Source: Neorhizobium galegae bv. orientalis str. HAMBI 540 (GTDB lineage: Bacteria; Pseudomonadota; Alphaproteobacteria; Rhizobiales; Rhizobiaceae). Taken from it: a stretch of 64,000 bases of DNA. Positions 44,767 through 53,452 of the stretch are shown here, piece after piece. The position numbers and the translations under genes are program-made. The notes beneath the pieces were generated by a model, which was not told the origin of the DNA, made no database searches, and saw only the letters and a list, made by a program, of their open reading frames with translations. The stretch spans positions 3,286,001 to 3,350,000 of the forward strand of contig NZ_HG938353.1 in assembly GCF_000731315.1 (NCBI RefSeq). The letters are read 5' to 3'. Within the stretch, counting starts at the first letter, position 1, and the number at the start of each line of letters is the position of its first letter.

Positions 44767-45750
44767 TTAGTCCGCGTATTGGCCGGCGGCCTGGATGACC
44801 GGCTTCCAGCGAGCAATTTCGCCTTCGAGCTTGGCCTTCAGCGCCGCCGGGGTGACGTCGTTGTCGGGCGAAGGCACGGTGCCGAGTTCGGCGAAGCGGG
44901 CGGCGACGTTCGGGTTCTTCAGGGCCGACTTGAGGGCCTTGTTGAGCTTGTCGAGAGCGTCCTTCGGGGTGCCTTTCGGCGCATAGAGACCATGCCAGAT
45001 GCCGACCTGCATATCCGGAAGACCGGCTTCCTTGACGGTCGGGATGTCCTTCAGGACGCCGAGACGTTCCGGAGACGTGACCGCATAGGCCTTTACCGTG
45101 CCGCCCTGGATCTGCTTCGTGGTGTTGGTGGTCTGGTCGCACATGATGTCGACCTGGCCGCCGAGAAGATCGGTCATCGCCGGACCGGTGCCCTTGTAGG
45201 GGACGGTGACGAGCGACGTCTTGATCGAGCTCATGAACAGCATGCCGCACAGATGCGAGGCGGCCCCGATGCCGGCATTTGCAACCGTCACCTTGTCGCT
45301 GTTGGCCTTCGCATACTCGATGAGACCCTTGAGATCGCTCGCCGGCATGTCCTTGCGGGCGAGGAGTGTCATCGGAACGTCGGTGACGAGGCCGACATAG
45401 TCGAAGGCGTTCAGCGTGTCATAGGGCAGTTTGCGATAGAGCGAGGCACTGGTCGCCATGCCGATATGGTGCAGGAGAACAGTGTAGCCGTCCGCGTCGG
45501 CATTGGCGACGCGGGCCGCGCCGAGCGTGCCGCCGGCGCCGCCGACATTTTCGACGATGACCTGCTGGCCGAGATCCTTCGACATCGATTCGGCGACAAG
45601 ACGCGCCACGGTGTCTGTCGGGCCGCCGGCCGCAAACGGCACGATCATGGTGATCTGGCGCTCGGGATAACCCGCGGCGTTGGCGGAAGCGGAGAAAAGG
45701 GAAAGCGCCGCAAGAGCGGTTGCGCCGATAACGGCGTTCAGGATTTTCAT
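44767..45750 (-). CDS. tctC: Tripartite tricarboxylate transporter substrate-binding protein TctC
   Basis: Periplasmic binding protein of the Bug/TctC family, 327 residues. Signal peptide about 1-23 (AVIGATALAALSLFSASANA), mature start AGYPERQITMIVPFAAGGPTDTVARLVA, then VIVENVGGAGGTLGAARVANADADGYTVL, all family hallmarks. ATG 45750 with GGAGGA upstream; the open frame to 45960 is not used. The first transporter gene after the two-component genes. Confidence 0.94.
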   Translation of the reverse strand: MKILNAVIGATALAALSLFSASANAAGYPERQITMIVPFAAGGPTDTVARLVAESMSKDLGQQVIVENVGGAGGTLGAARVANADADGYTVLLHHIGMATSASLYRKLPYDTLNAFDYVGLVTDVPMTLLARKDMPASDLKGLIEYAKANSDKVTVANAGIGAASHLCGMLFMSSIKTSLVTVPYKGTGPAMTDLLGGQVDIMCDQTTNTTKQIQGGTVKAYAVTSPERLGVLKDIPTVKEAGLPDMQVGIWHGLYAPKGTPKDALDKLNKALKSALKNPNVAARFAELGTVPSPDNDVTPAALKAKLEGEIARWKPVIQAAGQYAD

Positions 45751-45894
45751 CGGGGCTCCTCCAGGATGAAATGTGGACCAGTGGACGCCCAAAATTTCCT
45801 CCGGCGCCAACCTGAGCACCATTTGCGGCCGGGCGCCGAGCACGCGCAATCGTTGCGTAAGTCCCGAGCGCCATTTCAGCGAATACCGCGACGC

Positions 45895-45940
45895 AGCATG
45901 GGTGGATTCGGAAACAATTCGCAAAAAGCATGGGTGGATT
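45895..45940 (-). promoter_or_regulatory. Tandem 14-bp direct repeats upstream of tctC, activator-site candidate
   Basis: AGCATGGGTGGATT occurs at 45895-45908 and again at 45927-45940, 32 bp apart (about three helix turns, same face), 145-190 bp upstream of tctC. This fits paired enhancer sites for the adjacent NtrC-type regulator. Confidence 0.5.
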
Positions 45941-45960
45941 TCCACACATGCGGCACGCAA

Positions 45961-47331
45961 TCAGCCCTCCCTGTCATCCTGCAGCATATGTTCCGGACCG
46001 AGTAACTTCTTGTCGAGCCCGTATTTCTGCATCTTCTCGTAGAGCGTCTTGCGCGAGATACCGAGGGATTCGTAGACGGGCCTGAGCGCGCCTCCATGCG
46101 CGGCGATCTCGCCGGCAATCAGGTTACGCTCGAAAGCTGCAACCTTGTCGGCGAGCCGCCCTGCCCCATCCTTTGCGCCGCCGGTTTCGCCCGGCTTCGG
46201 ATCGAGGCCGAGTACCAGCCGGTCGGCGGCGTTGCGCAATTCCCGGACATTGCCCGGCCAGTCGCGCTGGGCGATGGCGGAGGTCACCTCGGCCGGTACG
46301 TCCAGGTCCTCGCGGCCATACCGCGCCGCTGCCTCCCGCACGAGTTGGAGGAAGAGCAGCGGAATATCCGCCCGTCGCTGTGCCAATGACGGCACATGGA
46401 TGGTCGCGACATTGAGCCTGTAAAAGAGGTCGGCGCGGAACCGGCCCGCCGCCACTTCCGCTTCGAGATCCACCTTGCTGGTGGCGACAAAGCGCACGTC
46501 GAGCGGCACCGTCTCGTTGGAGCCGAGCCGGGTGATGACCCGCTCCTGCAGCACGCGCAGGAATTTCGCCTGCAGGTCGACCGGCATAGAGCCGATCTCG
46601 TCGAGCAGGATCGTGCCGCCGCGACCGTGTTCGAACTTGCCGTAGCGCGGCCTGAGCGCTCCTGGAAAGGCGCCGGCCTCATGCCCGAAAAGCTCGCTCT
46701 CGATCAGGTTATCGGGAAGGGCCGCGCAATTGATGGCGATGAAGGGCTTGTTGGCGCGAGAACTGATGTCGTGCAGCGCCCGTGCCACGACTTCCTTGCC
46801 GGCACCGGTTTCGCCGATGATCAGCGTATCGGCATCCGTGGCGCCGATGGCACGGATTCGGTAGCGCAGATCGACCATGACCTGGGTGCGACCCGGAAGC
46901 CGGGCTTCGACATCGTCGCGCTTGCCGGCAACGGCCCTTAAGCGGCGGTTTTCCAGCACCAGGCTGCGCCGGTCGAGAGCGCGCCGAATGACGCCAGCGA
47001 GATGCTGCGGCGTGAACGGCTTTTCGAGGAAATCGTAGGCGCCTTCCCGCATGGCTTTGACTGCAAGCTGCACGTCGCCATGACCGGTGACCAGGATGAC
47101 CGGGATCTCTGCATCGAGCTCGCGGATTTTCTGGAGCAGCGTCATGCCGTCGGTGCCCGGCATGCGGATATCGCTGACGACGACGCCGTCAAAGCCGAAA
47201 CCAGTCAGTTCCAGCACATGATCGGCATTGGAAAAGGTCTGTACCGACAGGCCGAAAAGCTCCAGCGCCTGCGCCGCCGAACGGCGCAGTTCCTCCTCGT
47301 CGTCGACCAGCAGAACCCTTTGCTCGCTCAC
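45961..47331 (-). CDS. DctD-type NtrC-family response regulator with altered GAFTGA loop
   Basis: Bacterial enhancer-binding protein, 456 residues: receiver (1-120, phospho-acceptor Asp54 in VVSDIRMP, Lys104), AAA+ domain (about 145-375; Walker A GETGAGKE at 173-180, Walker B ILLDE at 241-245, Arg finger region after YRLNVATIHVPSLAQRRADIP), and a Fis-type HTH (about 405-445: GALRPVYESLGISRKTLYEKMQKY). The sigma-54 contact loop reads GAFPGA (220-225), with Pro in place of the usual Thr. GTG start overlaps the kinase stop by four bases (GTGA). It probably controls tctCBA. Confidence 0.92.
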   Translation of the reverse strand: MSEQRVLLVDDEEELRRSAAQALELFGLSVQTFSNADHVLELTGFGFDGVVVSDIRMPGTDGMTLLQKIRELDAEIPVILVTGHGDVQLAVKAMREGAYDFLEKPFTPQHLAGVIRRALDRRSLVLENRRLRAVAGKRDDVEARLPGRTQVMVDLRYRIRAIGATDADTLIIGETGAGKEVVARALHDISSRANKPFIAINCAALPDNLIESELFGHEAGAFPGALRPRYGKFEHGRGGTILLDEIGSMPVDLQAKFLRVLQERVITRLGSNETVPLDVRFVATSKVDLEAEVAAGRFRADLFYRLNVATIHVPSLAQRRADIPLLFLQLVREAAARYGREDLDVPAEVTSAIAQRDWPGNVRELRNAADRLVLGLDPKPGETGGAKDGAGRLADKVAAFERNLIAGEIAAHGGALRPVYESLGISRKTLYEKMQKYGLDKKLLGPEHMLQDDREG

Positions 47332-49235
47332 TCAGCTGCCTCCAGAAGATTGCCGTCGGCAACTTCGAGTTCGATCAGGAAGACCGCGCCGCCTTCCGGA
47401 TGATCGGCGACGGAAAGGCTGCCGCCGAAATCCTTGATGATATTGTAGGAGATCGACAGGCCAAGCCCCAGGCCCTTGCCGACGCCCTTGGTGGTGAAGA
47501 ACGGATCGAAGATGCGCTCGTGGATGGCGGCGGCGACGCCCGGCCCGCGATCACGCACCGAGACCAATACCTTGCCATCCGTCTGCCAGGCCGAAACGGT
47601 GATGCGCCGGTCGTCCAACCCCTCGACCGCATCGGCGGCATTGGTGATGATGTTGACCAGCACCTGCTGAAGCCGCACCGCACCGGCCTTCACCGCCGGA
47701 ATGGCGGGATCGATGTCGATGTCGAGTTCCGCATCCGCGGTCTTCAGGCGCGCGGCGACAATTTCCAGCGTGTCGCGCATCGCGTCGTCGAGCGCGACGG
47801 CCCCGAGCTTCTCGTTCGGCTTGCGGGCGAAGTTGCGCAGGTGTCGGCTGATCGAGGCCATCCGGTCGATGAGTACCGAAATGCGCCGGACATTGTCCCG
47901 CGCCTCGTCCATGCGTCCGAGATCGATTAGCACGCCGGTCGTTTCTGCATAGGTCTTGGCGGCAGCGAGCGGCTGGTTGAGTTCGTGCGACAGGGCCGCC
48001 GACATCTGGCCGAGGCCGGCGAGCTTACCGGCCTGGATGAGGTCGGCCTGGGTCTGTCGCAGCCGCTGTTCGGTGAGCCGCCGTTCGGCGATCTCCTCCT
48101 CGATGCGGCTGTTGACGCGGGCGAGATCGGCGGTGCGCTCGGCGACGCGGTGCTCCAGCTCGTTGCGCGCCTCGGCTTGCAGCGTCAGGCGTTCGTTGAG
48201 CCGCGCTCGGCGCTGAAGGACGACAGCGAGTCCCAGACCTGCAAGGCAGAGCGTTAGAAGTGCTGCAACTGTCGCGGTCTTTGCCTGGGCATGGACCGAG
48301 CCGGTATCCATCAGCACGTTGACGGTCCAGCCGGCATCCGGCATCGGTTGCGACACAACAAGATATTCCTTCTCGATCCCGCCATCCCGAATGGTCATGA
48401 CATCGCGCCCTGCGAAGCTGCTGCGCTTGACCGGCAATTCGCGGAGCCTGGCGTCCGCATACCGCCGCGACGCCTCGGTGCGGGCTATCCGGTCGGGCGT
48501 CAGCGGCAGGATGCTGGCATAAAGCCATTCGGGACTGCCGGTCATGAAGATGATGCCCTCGGGATCCGACACGAAAATCCGGTCGTCGCCGCCGCCCCAG
48601 GAGGCTTCGAGGCTGTCGATATCCACCTTGAAGACGATCACCCCGCGGATGGCGCCGCCGATCTCGATCGGCGAGCCGAAATAGTAGCCGCGCTTCAAGG
48701 ACGTCGTGCCGAGCGCATAGAAGCGCGACTGGCGGCCCTCCGCCGCGTCCTGGAAATAGGGGCGATAGGTGAAATTCTCGCCGACAAAGCTGACCGGACT
48801 GTCATAATTGCTGGCGGCGATCGTCTCGCCGTCCATCGTCATCACATAAACGTCGGAGGATTTCAGAAGCCCATTGATCTCCTTGAGATACGTGTTGGTC
48901 GTCGCCTGCAGCGTCTCGTTCTTCGGATCGAGGATCAGCGCCTCGATATTCTGCTGATCGGCGATCAGAGCCGGTAACGCCTCGTAACGCTTCAGATGGC
49001 CGTCCAACGCCGACACCGCCAGGCGCAGCGTCGTGCCCGCCTGGATCTCGGCCTCGTCGATATAACCCCGCGCGAGGATATCGCTGCCCTTAAAGACCAG
49101 CGCAACACCGATCGCCGCAAGCAGGGCCAACGGCAGAAGAATGCGATATCTCAACAGGTCCGGGTTCCTCCGCTCATTTTCACGCCTGGGCTGACGGGAA
49201 AACGGCATTCTAACCGCTGCACTGCTGATTTCCAT
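47328..49235 (-). CDS. DctB-type membrane sensor histidine kinase
   Basis: Sensor kinase of 635 residues. Membrane helices at about 32-52 and 325-345 flank a periplasmic double-Cache sensor (NTYLKEINGLLKSSDVYVMTMDGETIAASN, later VGENFTYRPYFQDAAEG), as in DctB. A coiled coil precedes the HisKA box LSHELNQPLAAAKTYAE (His417). HATPase motifs: NIITNAADAV, DRGPGV and GVGKGLGLGLSISY. ATG 49235 with GGAAGGA upstream; the frame is open to 49364. A dicarboxylate or tricarboxylate in the periplasm is the likely signal. Confidence 0.92.
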   Translation of the reverse strand: MEISSAAVRMPFSRQPRRENERRNPDLLRYRILLPLALLAAIGVALVFKGSDILARGYIDEAEIQAGTTLRLAVSALDGHLKRYEALPALIADQQNIEALILDPKNETLQATTNTYLKEINGLLKSSDVYVMTMDGETIAASNYDSPVSFVGENFTYRPYFQDAAEGRQSRFYALGTTSLKRGYYFGSPIEIGGAIRGVIVFKVDIDSLEASWGGGDDRIFVSDPEGIIFMTGSPEWLYASILPLTPDRIARTEASRRYADARLRELPVKRSSFAGRDVMTIRDGGIEKEYLVVSQPMPDAGWTVNVLMDTGSVHAQAKTATVAALLTLCLAGLGLAVVLQRRARLNERLTLQAEARNELEHRVAERTADLARVNSRIEEEIAERRLTEQRLRQTQADLIQAGKLAGLGQMSAALSHELNQPLAAAKTYAETTGVLIDLGRMDEARDNVRRISVLIDRMASISRHLRNFARKPNEKLGAVALDDAMRDTLEIVAARLKTADAELDIDIDPAIPAVKAGAVRLQQVLVNIITNAADAVEGLDDRRITVSAWQTDGKVLVSVRDRGPGVAAAIHERIFDPFFTTKGVGKGLGLGLSISYNIIKDFGGSLSVADHPEGGAVFLIELEVADGNLLEAAE

Positions 49236-49436
49236 AAAATCCTTCCGGCATGGGGCTGGCATGTAGCCGGCATGTCGGATCATGGTCGCTACAGGTGTTT
49301 GAAGGCGCCGGCGTGCGTGATCGGATCGTGCAAGCATTCCTCGTATCGTCGTAATAATTTCCACCTAGTGCTTGACTTCACGACTGATCGTGCTTCGATC
49401 ACAGGCGTAAATGGGGAAAGTCACAAGGGGGTTTCA

Positions 49437-49913
49437 ATGGTCTATCTACTCGCACTTTTGATCGGTGTCGTCGCCGGCCTGCGCGCCATGACCGCACCTG
49501 CCGCAATCGCCTGGGCCGCCTATCTCGGCTGGCTCAATCTCTCCGGTTCCTGGCTCTCCTTCATGGGCACGATCTGGGCCGTCGGCATCTTCACCATCCT
49601 TGCCGTCGTCGAACTGGTTACCGACCAGCTTCCCTCCACCCCAAGCCGCAAGGTGCCGCAGCAGTTCGGCGCCCGCCTGATCATGGGGGCGCTCACGGGT
49701 GCTGCGATCGGCACGCCCTACAGCGGCTGGATCGTCGGCCTCATCGCGGGCATCATCGGCGCCGCAATCGGCACCTATGGTGGCGCAGCCGTCCGCGGCA
49801 AGCTGGCCGCCAGCTTCGGCAAGGATCCCCCGGCCGCCTTCATCGAGGATGCCGTCGCCATCATCGGCGCCTACCTCATCATCGCGTCCCTACCTGTCGC
49901 GGCCGCGGTATGA
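49437..49913 (+). CDS. DUF4126 family membrane protein
   Basis: Integral membrane protein of 158 residues with about four hydrophobic spans (MVYLLALLIGVVAGLRAMTAPAA at the start; GWIVGLIAGIIGAAIGTYGGAA). The RAMTAP segment and the PSTPSR loop fit DUF4126. The much longer frame upstream is antisense to the kinase. AAGGGGG lies five bases before ATG 49437. Its stop overlaps the ATG of the flavoprotein gene by four bases, so the two are translationally coupled. Confidence 0.82.
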   Translation: MVYLLALLIGVVAGLRAMTAPAAIAWAAYLGWLNLSGSWLSFMGTIWAVGIFTILAVVELVTDQLPSTPSRKVPQQFGARLIMGALTGAAIGTPYSGWIVGLIAGIIGAAIGTYGGAAVRGKLAASFGKDPPAAFIEDAVAIIGAYLIIASLPVAAAV

Positions 49914-51283
49914 AAACCTTCGACGCGATCATCATCGGGGCCGGCCAGGCCGGCCCCTCACTCGCAGGGCGCTTCAACGACGCCGGCAAGACCGTTGCGA
50001 TCATCGAGCGCAAACATGTCGGCGGCACCTGCGTCAATACCGGCTGCAAGCCCACCAAGACGCTCGTCGCCAGCGCCTATGCCGCCCACGTCGCCCGCCG
50101 CGGCAGTCACTATGGCGTGGTTCTCGACAGCCCGGTGAAGATCGACATGCCGGCCGTCATGCGACGTTCGCACAAGGTGACGCTCGACTCGCGCCACGGT
50201 AACGAGAGCTGGCTCGAGGGCATGCCGAACTGCACTCTGATCCGCGGCCATGCCCGGTTCGAGACCACGAACACGATCCGCGTCGGCGACGAACTTCTGA
50301 CCGCGCCGCAGATCTTCCTGAATGTCGGCGGCCGTGCCGCGATCCCGGATTTCCCGGGCGTCAACGACGTGCCCTACATGACCAACAGCGATATCCTCAT
50401 GCTCGATCGGGTGCCAAAACATCTGGTCATCGTCGGCGGCAGCTATATCGGGTTGGAATTCGCCCAGATCTACCGCCGCTTCGGCGCCGAAGTCACCGTC
50501 GTCGAAAAAGGCCCGCGCCTTGTCGGCCGCGAGGACGAAGATATTTCACAGGCAATCCGCGAGATCCTCGAAGCCGAAGGCATCCATATCCGCACCGGCG
50601 CCGAGTGTATCCGGTTCCGCAAGCATGAGGACGGCGTCGCCGTCGGCGTCGACTGCACCGACGGCGCACCGGAAGTGATCGGCTCCGACGTGCTGCTCGC
50701 GGTCGGACGACGCCCGAACACCGATGATCTCGGCCTCGACAAGGCCGGCGTCGAGCTGGACGCCCGTGGCTATATCAAGGTCGGCGACGACCTCTCGACC
50801 AATGTTCCGGGCATCTGGGCGATGGGCGACTGCAACGGCCGCGGCGCCTTCACCCACACCGCCTATAACGACTTCGAGATCATCGCCGCCAACCTCTTCG
50901 ACGGCGAGAACCGCAAGGTCTCCGACCGGCTGGTCGGTTACGCGCTTTATATCGACCCGCCGCTCGGCCGTGTCGGCATGAGCGAGGCGGAAGCCCGGAA
51001 ATCCGGCCGGAAGGTGCTGGTCGGCCGTCAGTCCATGGCAAGGGTCGGCCGCGCGGTCGAGAAGGGCGAGACACAGGGCCTGATGAAATTCGTGGCCGAT
51101 GCGGACACGCACGAAATCCTCGGCGCCGCCATTCTCGGCACCGGCGGCGACGAATCCATCCACGGCGTTCTCGACATGATGAACGCCCGCGCCACCTACG
51201 ACACGCTACGCTGGGCGGTGCCGATCCATCCGACGGTCTCGGAATTCTGGCCGACCGTGGTGCTCGGCATGAAGCCAATCTGA
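49910..51283 (+). CDS. FAD-dependent pyridine nucleotide-disulfide oxidoreductase (mercuric reductase-like)
   Basis: Flavoprotein of 457 residues of the class I disulfide reductase family. FAD site IIIGAGQAGPSLAGRF; redox-active pair in GGTCVNTGCKPTKT (Cys41, Cys46); NAD(P) site VIVGGSYIGLEFAQIYRRFG; second FAD motif VPGIWAMGDCNGRGAFTHT; C-terminal dimerisation domain with VPIHPTVSEFWPT containing the catalytic His. It lacks the N-terminal heavy-metal domain and C-terminal Cys pair of true MerA, so the substrate is unknown. ATG 49910 overlaps the DUF4126 stop. Confidence 0.9.
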   Translation: MKTFDAIIIGAGQAGPSLAGRFNDAGKTVAIIERKHVGGTCVNTGCKPTKTLVASAYAAHVARRGSHYGVVLDSPVKIDMPAVMRRSHKVTLDSRHGNESWLEGMPNCTLIRGHARFETTNTIRVGDELLTAPQIFLNVGGRAAIPDFPGVNDVPYMTNSDILMLDRVPKHLVIVGGSYIGLEFAQIYRRFGAEVTVVEKGPRLVGREDEDISQAIREILEAEGIHIRTGAECIRFRKHEDGVAVGVDCTDGAPEVIGSDVLLAVGRRPNTDDLGLDKAGVELDARGYIKVGDDLSTNVPGIWAMGDCNGRGAFTHTAYNDFEIIAANLFDGENRKVSDRLVGYALYIDPPLGRVGMSEAEARKSGRKVLVGRQSMARVGRAVEKGETQGLMKFVADADTHEILGAAILGTGGDESIHGVLDMMNARATYDTLRWAVPIHPTVSEFWPTVVLGMKPI

Positions 51284-51386
51284 GCCTCTTTTGGACACGA
51301 TTACAATTTTATCGATCGCCTGAAGTAGCCAGCAAGCATTTCCATCTATGAACGAGGGTTATTGTCCCTGTTCATGATGGAAACAG

Positions 51387-53345
51387 ATGTGCGGTTTTGC
51401 GGGCTTCGTCGGTGAGGCATACGACTCCGGAAATTCGGAGGCCCTGCTGTCTTCCATGGCACAGGCGATCGCCCATCGCGGGCCGGACGGACAAGGCGTG
51501 TTCGCCTCGCCCCGCATCGGCCTTGCGCATGTCCGGCTGTCGATCGTCGGGCTTTCCGACGGCCAGCAGCCGATGACCGATGCCGATGGCCGCTTCACCA
51601 TCGTTTTCAACGGCGAGATCTTCAACTATGTCGAACTGCGCGACGAGCTGAAGGCGCGCGGCCTCGCCTTCCGCACCGGCAGCGACACGGAAGTCCTGCT
51701 GCAGCTTTACGCGACCTATGGCGAAGCCTGCCTCTCGCGTCTCAACGGCGATTATGCCTTCGCGATCTGGGATCACCACGAGCGCCGGCTGATGCTCGCC
51801 CGCGACCGGATGGGGGTCAGGCCACTCTTTTATACCGAGCATAGGGGTTCGCTCTATTTTGCCTCGGAGATCAAGGCATTGCTTCAGGTGCCGGGTATCG
51901 AGGCCGAACTCGATCCAATCGCCCTCGACCAGATTTTTACCCTTTGGACGCCGATCCCGCCGCGCACCGCCTTCAAGGGCGTTTTCGAACTCGAACCCGG
52001 CCACCTGATGACCGCCAGGAACGGTCGGACCGAGACCCGGCCTTATTGGACGCTCGATTTTCTGGATGCCGGCGATCAAACCGAAGTCGACCAGTCCGTC
52101 CGCGAGGAAGAACTGCGAGCGCTGTTGGCCGATGCGACGCGGCTGCGCATGCGCGCCGACGTACCGGTCGGCGCCTATCTCTCCGGCGGGCTCGACTCCT
52201 CGCTGATCGCGGCGCTCGCCGCACCGATGGCTCCGAATGGCCTCAACACGTTCTCGGTCACCTTCGACGATGCCGAACACGACGAAAGCGCCTTCCAGCG
52301 ACAGGTCGCAGAAGCGCTCGGCACCCGTCATCACGCCGTCGCCAGCGGCTCGGCCGATATCGCCGCAAGTTTTCCGGATGTGATCCGTTTTACCGAACGG
52401 CCGGTCCTGCGCACCGCCCCTGCCCCGCTTTACCGACTCTCGGGTCTCGTCCGAGACGCCGGCATGAAAGTGGTGCTGACCGGCGAAGGCGCCGACGAGG
52501 TATTCGCCGGCTACGACATTTTTCGCGAGGCACGCGTGCGCCGCTTCTGCGCCCGCCAGCCCGGATCGAAGATGCGGCCGCATCTCTTCCGCAAGCTCTA
52601 TCCCTATCTGCCGGGGCTGAAGCAGCAGCCGGCCGAATATCTCGCCGCCTTCTTCGGCGCCGGCAACGATGCGGCCGACGATCCATTGTTCTCGCATCGC
52701 CCGCGCTTCCGCTCGACGGCGGCGGCCAAGATCTTCTATTCCGACGACCTGCGCGCCACCTTGGGCACCTATGATGCCGCCGAAGAACTCGCCTCCCGCT
52801 TGCCGGAAAACTTCGGCCGCTGGCATCCGCTGCATCAGGCTCAATATCTCGAAAGCCGTTTTCTGCTGCCCGGCTATATCCTGTCGAGCCAGGGCGACCG
52901 CATGGCGATGGCGCATGGGATCGAAGGCCGCTTCCCCTTCCTCGACCACCGGCTCGTGGAGTTCGCCAGCCGCCTGGCGCCGGGCATGAAGCTCAAGGGC
53001 CTCGACGAGAAGCACATCCTGCGCCGTGTCACCAAGGGTCTGCTGCCGGATGTGATCAGCAAGCGTCCGAAACAGCCCTACCGCGCACCGGACAGCCGTT
53101 CCTTCATCGGTAATAACGCGCAGGCTTATGTCGGCGAGATGCTCGGCGAACAGGCAATCGCTGCCTCCGGTCTCTTCAATCCGAAGGCCGTCGCAAAACT
53201 CCATCAGAAATGCCGCCTGGCCCCGGTCTCCGGGTTTCGCGACAACGCCGCGTTTGTCGGCATATTGTCCACACAGCTCTGGCTGAAGGGTTTTACCCGA
53301 TCCGCCGCGGACGAGGCGCATACCATCCGCAAGGCCGCCTATTAG
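51387..53345 (+). CDS. asnB: Glutamine-hydrolysing asparagine synthase-like protein
   Basis: Amidotransferase of 652 residues. N-terminal class II glutaminase domain starts MCGFAGFVGE with nucleophile Cys2, which fixes the start at 51387; HRGPDG and FNGEIFNY follow. The C-terminal synthase domain has the PP-loop motif SGGLDSS (near residue 270) and VLTGEGADEVFAGYDIF. Homologues in polysaccharide loci are thought to amidate sugar acids or other carboxylates rather than make free asparagine. As the first gene of a surface polysaccharide region that role is plausible here but not shown. Confidence 0.88.
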   Translation: MCGFAGFVGEAYDSGNSEALLSSMAQAIAHRGPDGQGVFASPRIGLAHVRLSIVGLSDGQQPMTDADGRFTIVFNGEIFNYVELRDELKARGLAFRTGSDTEVLLQLYATYGEACLSRLNGDYAFAIWDHHERRLMLARDRMGVRPLFYTEHRGSLYFASEIKALLQVPGIEAELDPIALDQIFTLWTPIPPRTAFKGVFELEPGHLMTARNGRTETRPYWTLDFLDAGDQTEVDQSVREEELRALLADATRLRMRADVPVGAYLSGGLDSSLIAALAAPMAPNGLNTFSVTFDDAEHDESAFQRQVAEALGTRHHAVASGSADIAASFPDVIRFTERPVLRTAPAPLYRLSGLVRDAGMKVVLTGEGADEVFAGYDIFREARVRRFCARQPGSKMRPHLFRKLYPYLPGLKQQPAEYLAAFFGAGNDAADDPLFSHRPRFRSTAAAKIFYSDDLRATLGTYDAAEELASRLPENFGRWHPLHQAQYLESRFLLPGYILSSQGDRMAMAHGIEGRFPFLDHRLVEFASRLAPGMKLKGLDEKHILRRVTKGLLPDVISKRPKQPYRAPDSRSFIGNNAQAYVGEMLGEQAIAASGLFNPKAVAKLHQKCRLAPVSGFRDNAAFVGILSTQLWLKGFTRSAADEAHTIRKAAY

Positions 53346-53452
53346 CTCTTGAAAATCTTCAATTAACTTAAAATTCACGACAATTGGTCATGATCGCCAG
53401 AGTGTGTCCAATTGTAGGTTCTTTCGCTGTGGCGGAAGGGCGGAGGTAGTCC

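Noticed and set aside
45806..45822. Sigma-54 promoter for tctC
   Set aside because: TGGTGC-N5-TTGG has the -24 GG but not the -12 GC; too weak to annotate, mentioned only in the findings.
49910..51283. Mercury resistance locus
   Set aside because: The flavoprotein has the disulfide-reductase core but no heavy-metal-binding domain or C-terminal Cys pair, and no merR, merT or merP is nearby.
51372..53378. 668-residue ORF antisense to asnB
   Set aside because: No recognisable motif; asnB has intact glutaminase and PP-loop motifs.
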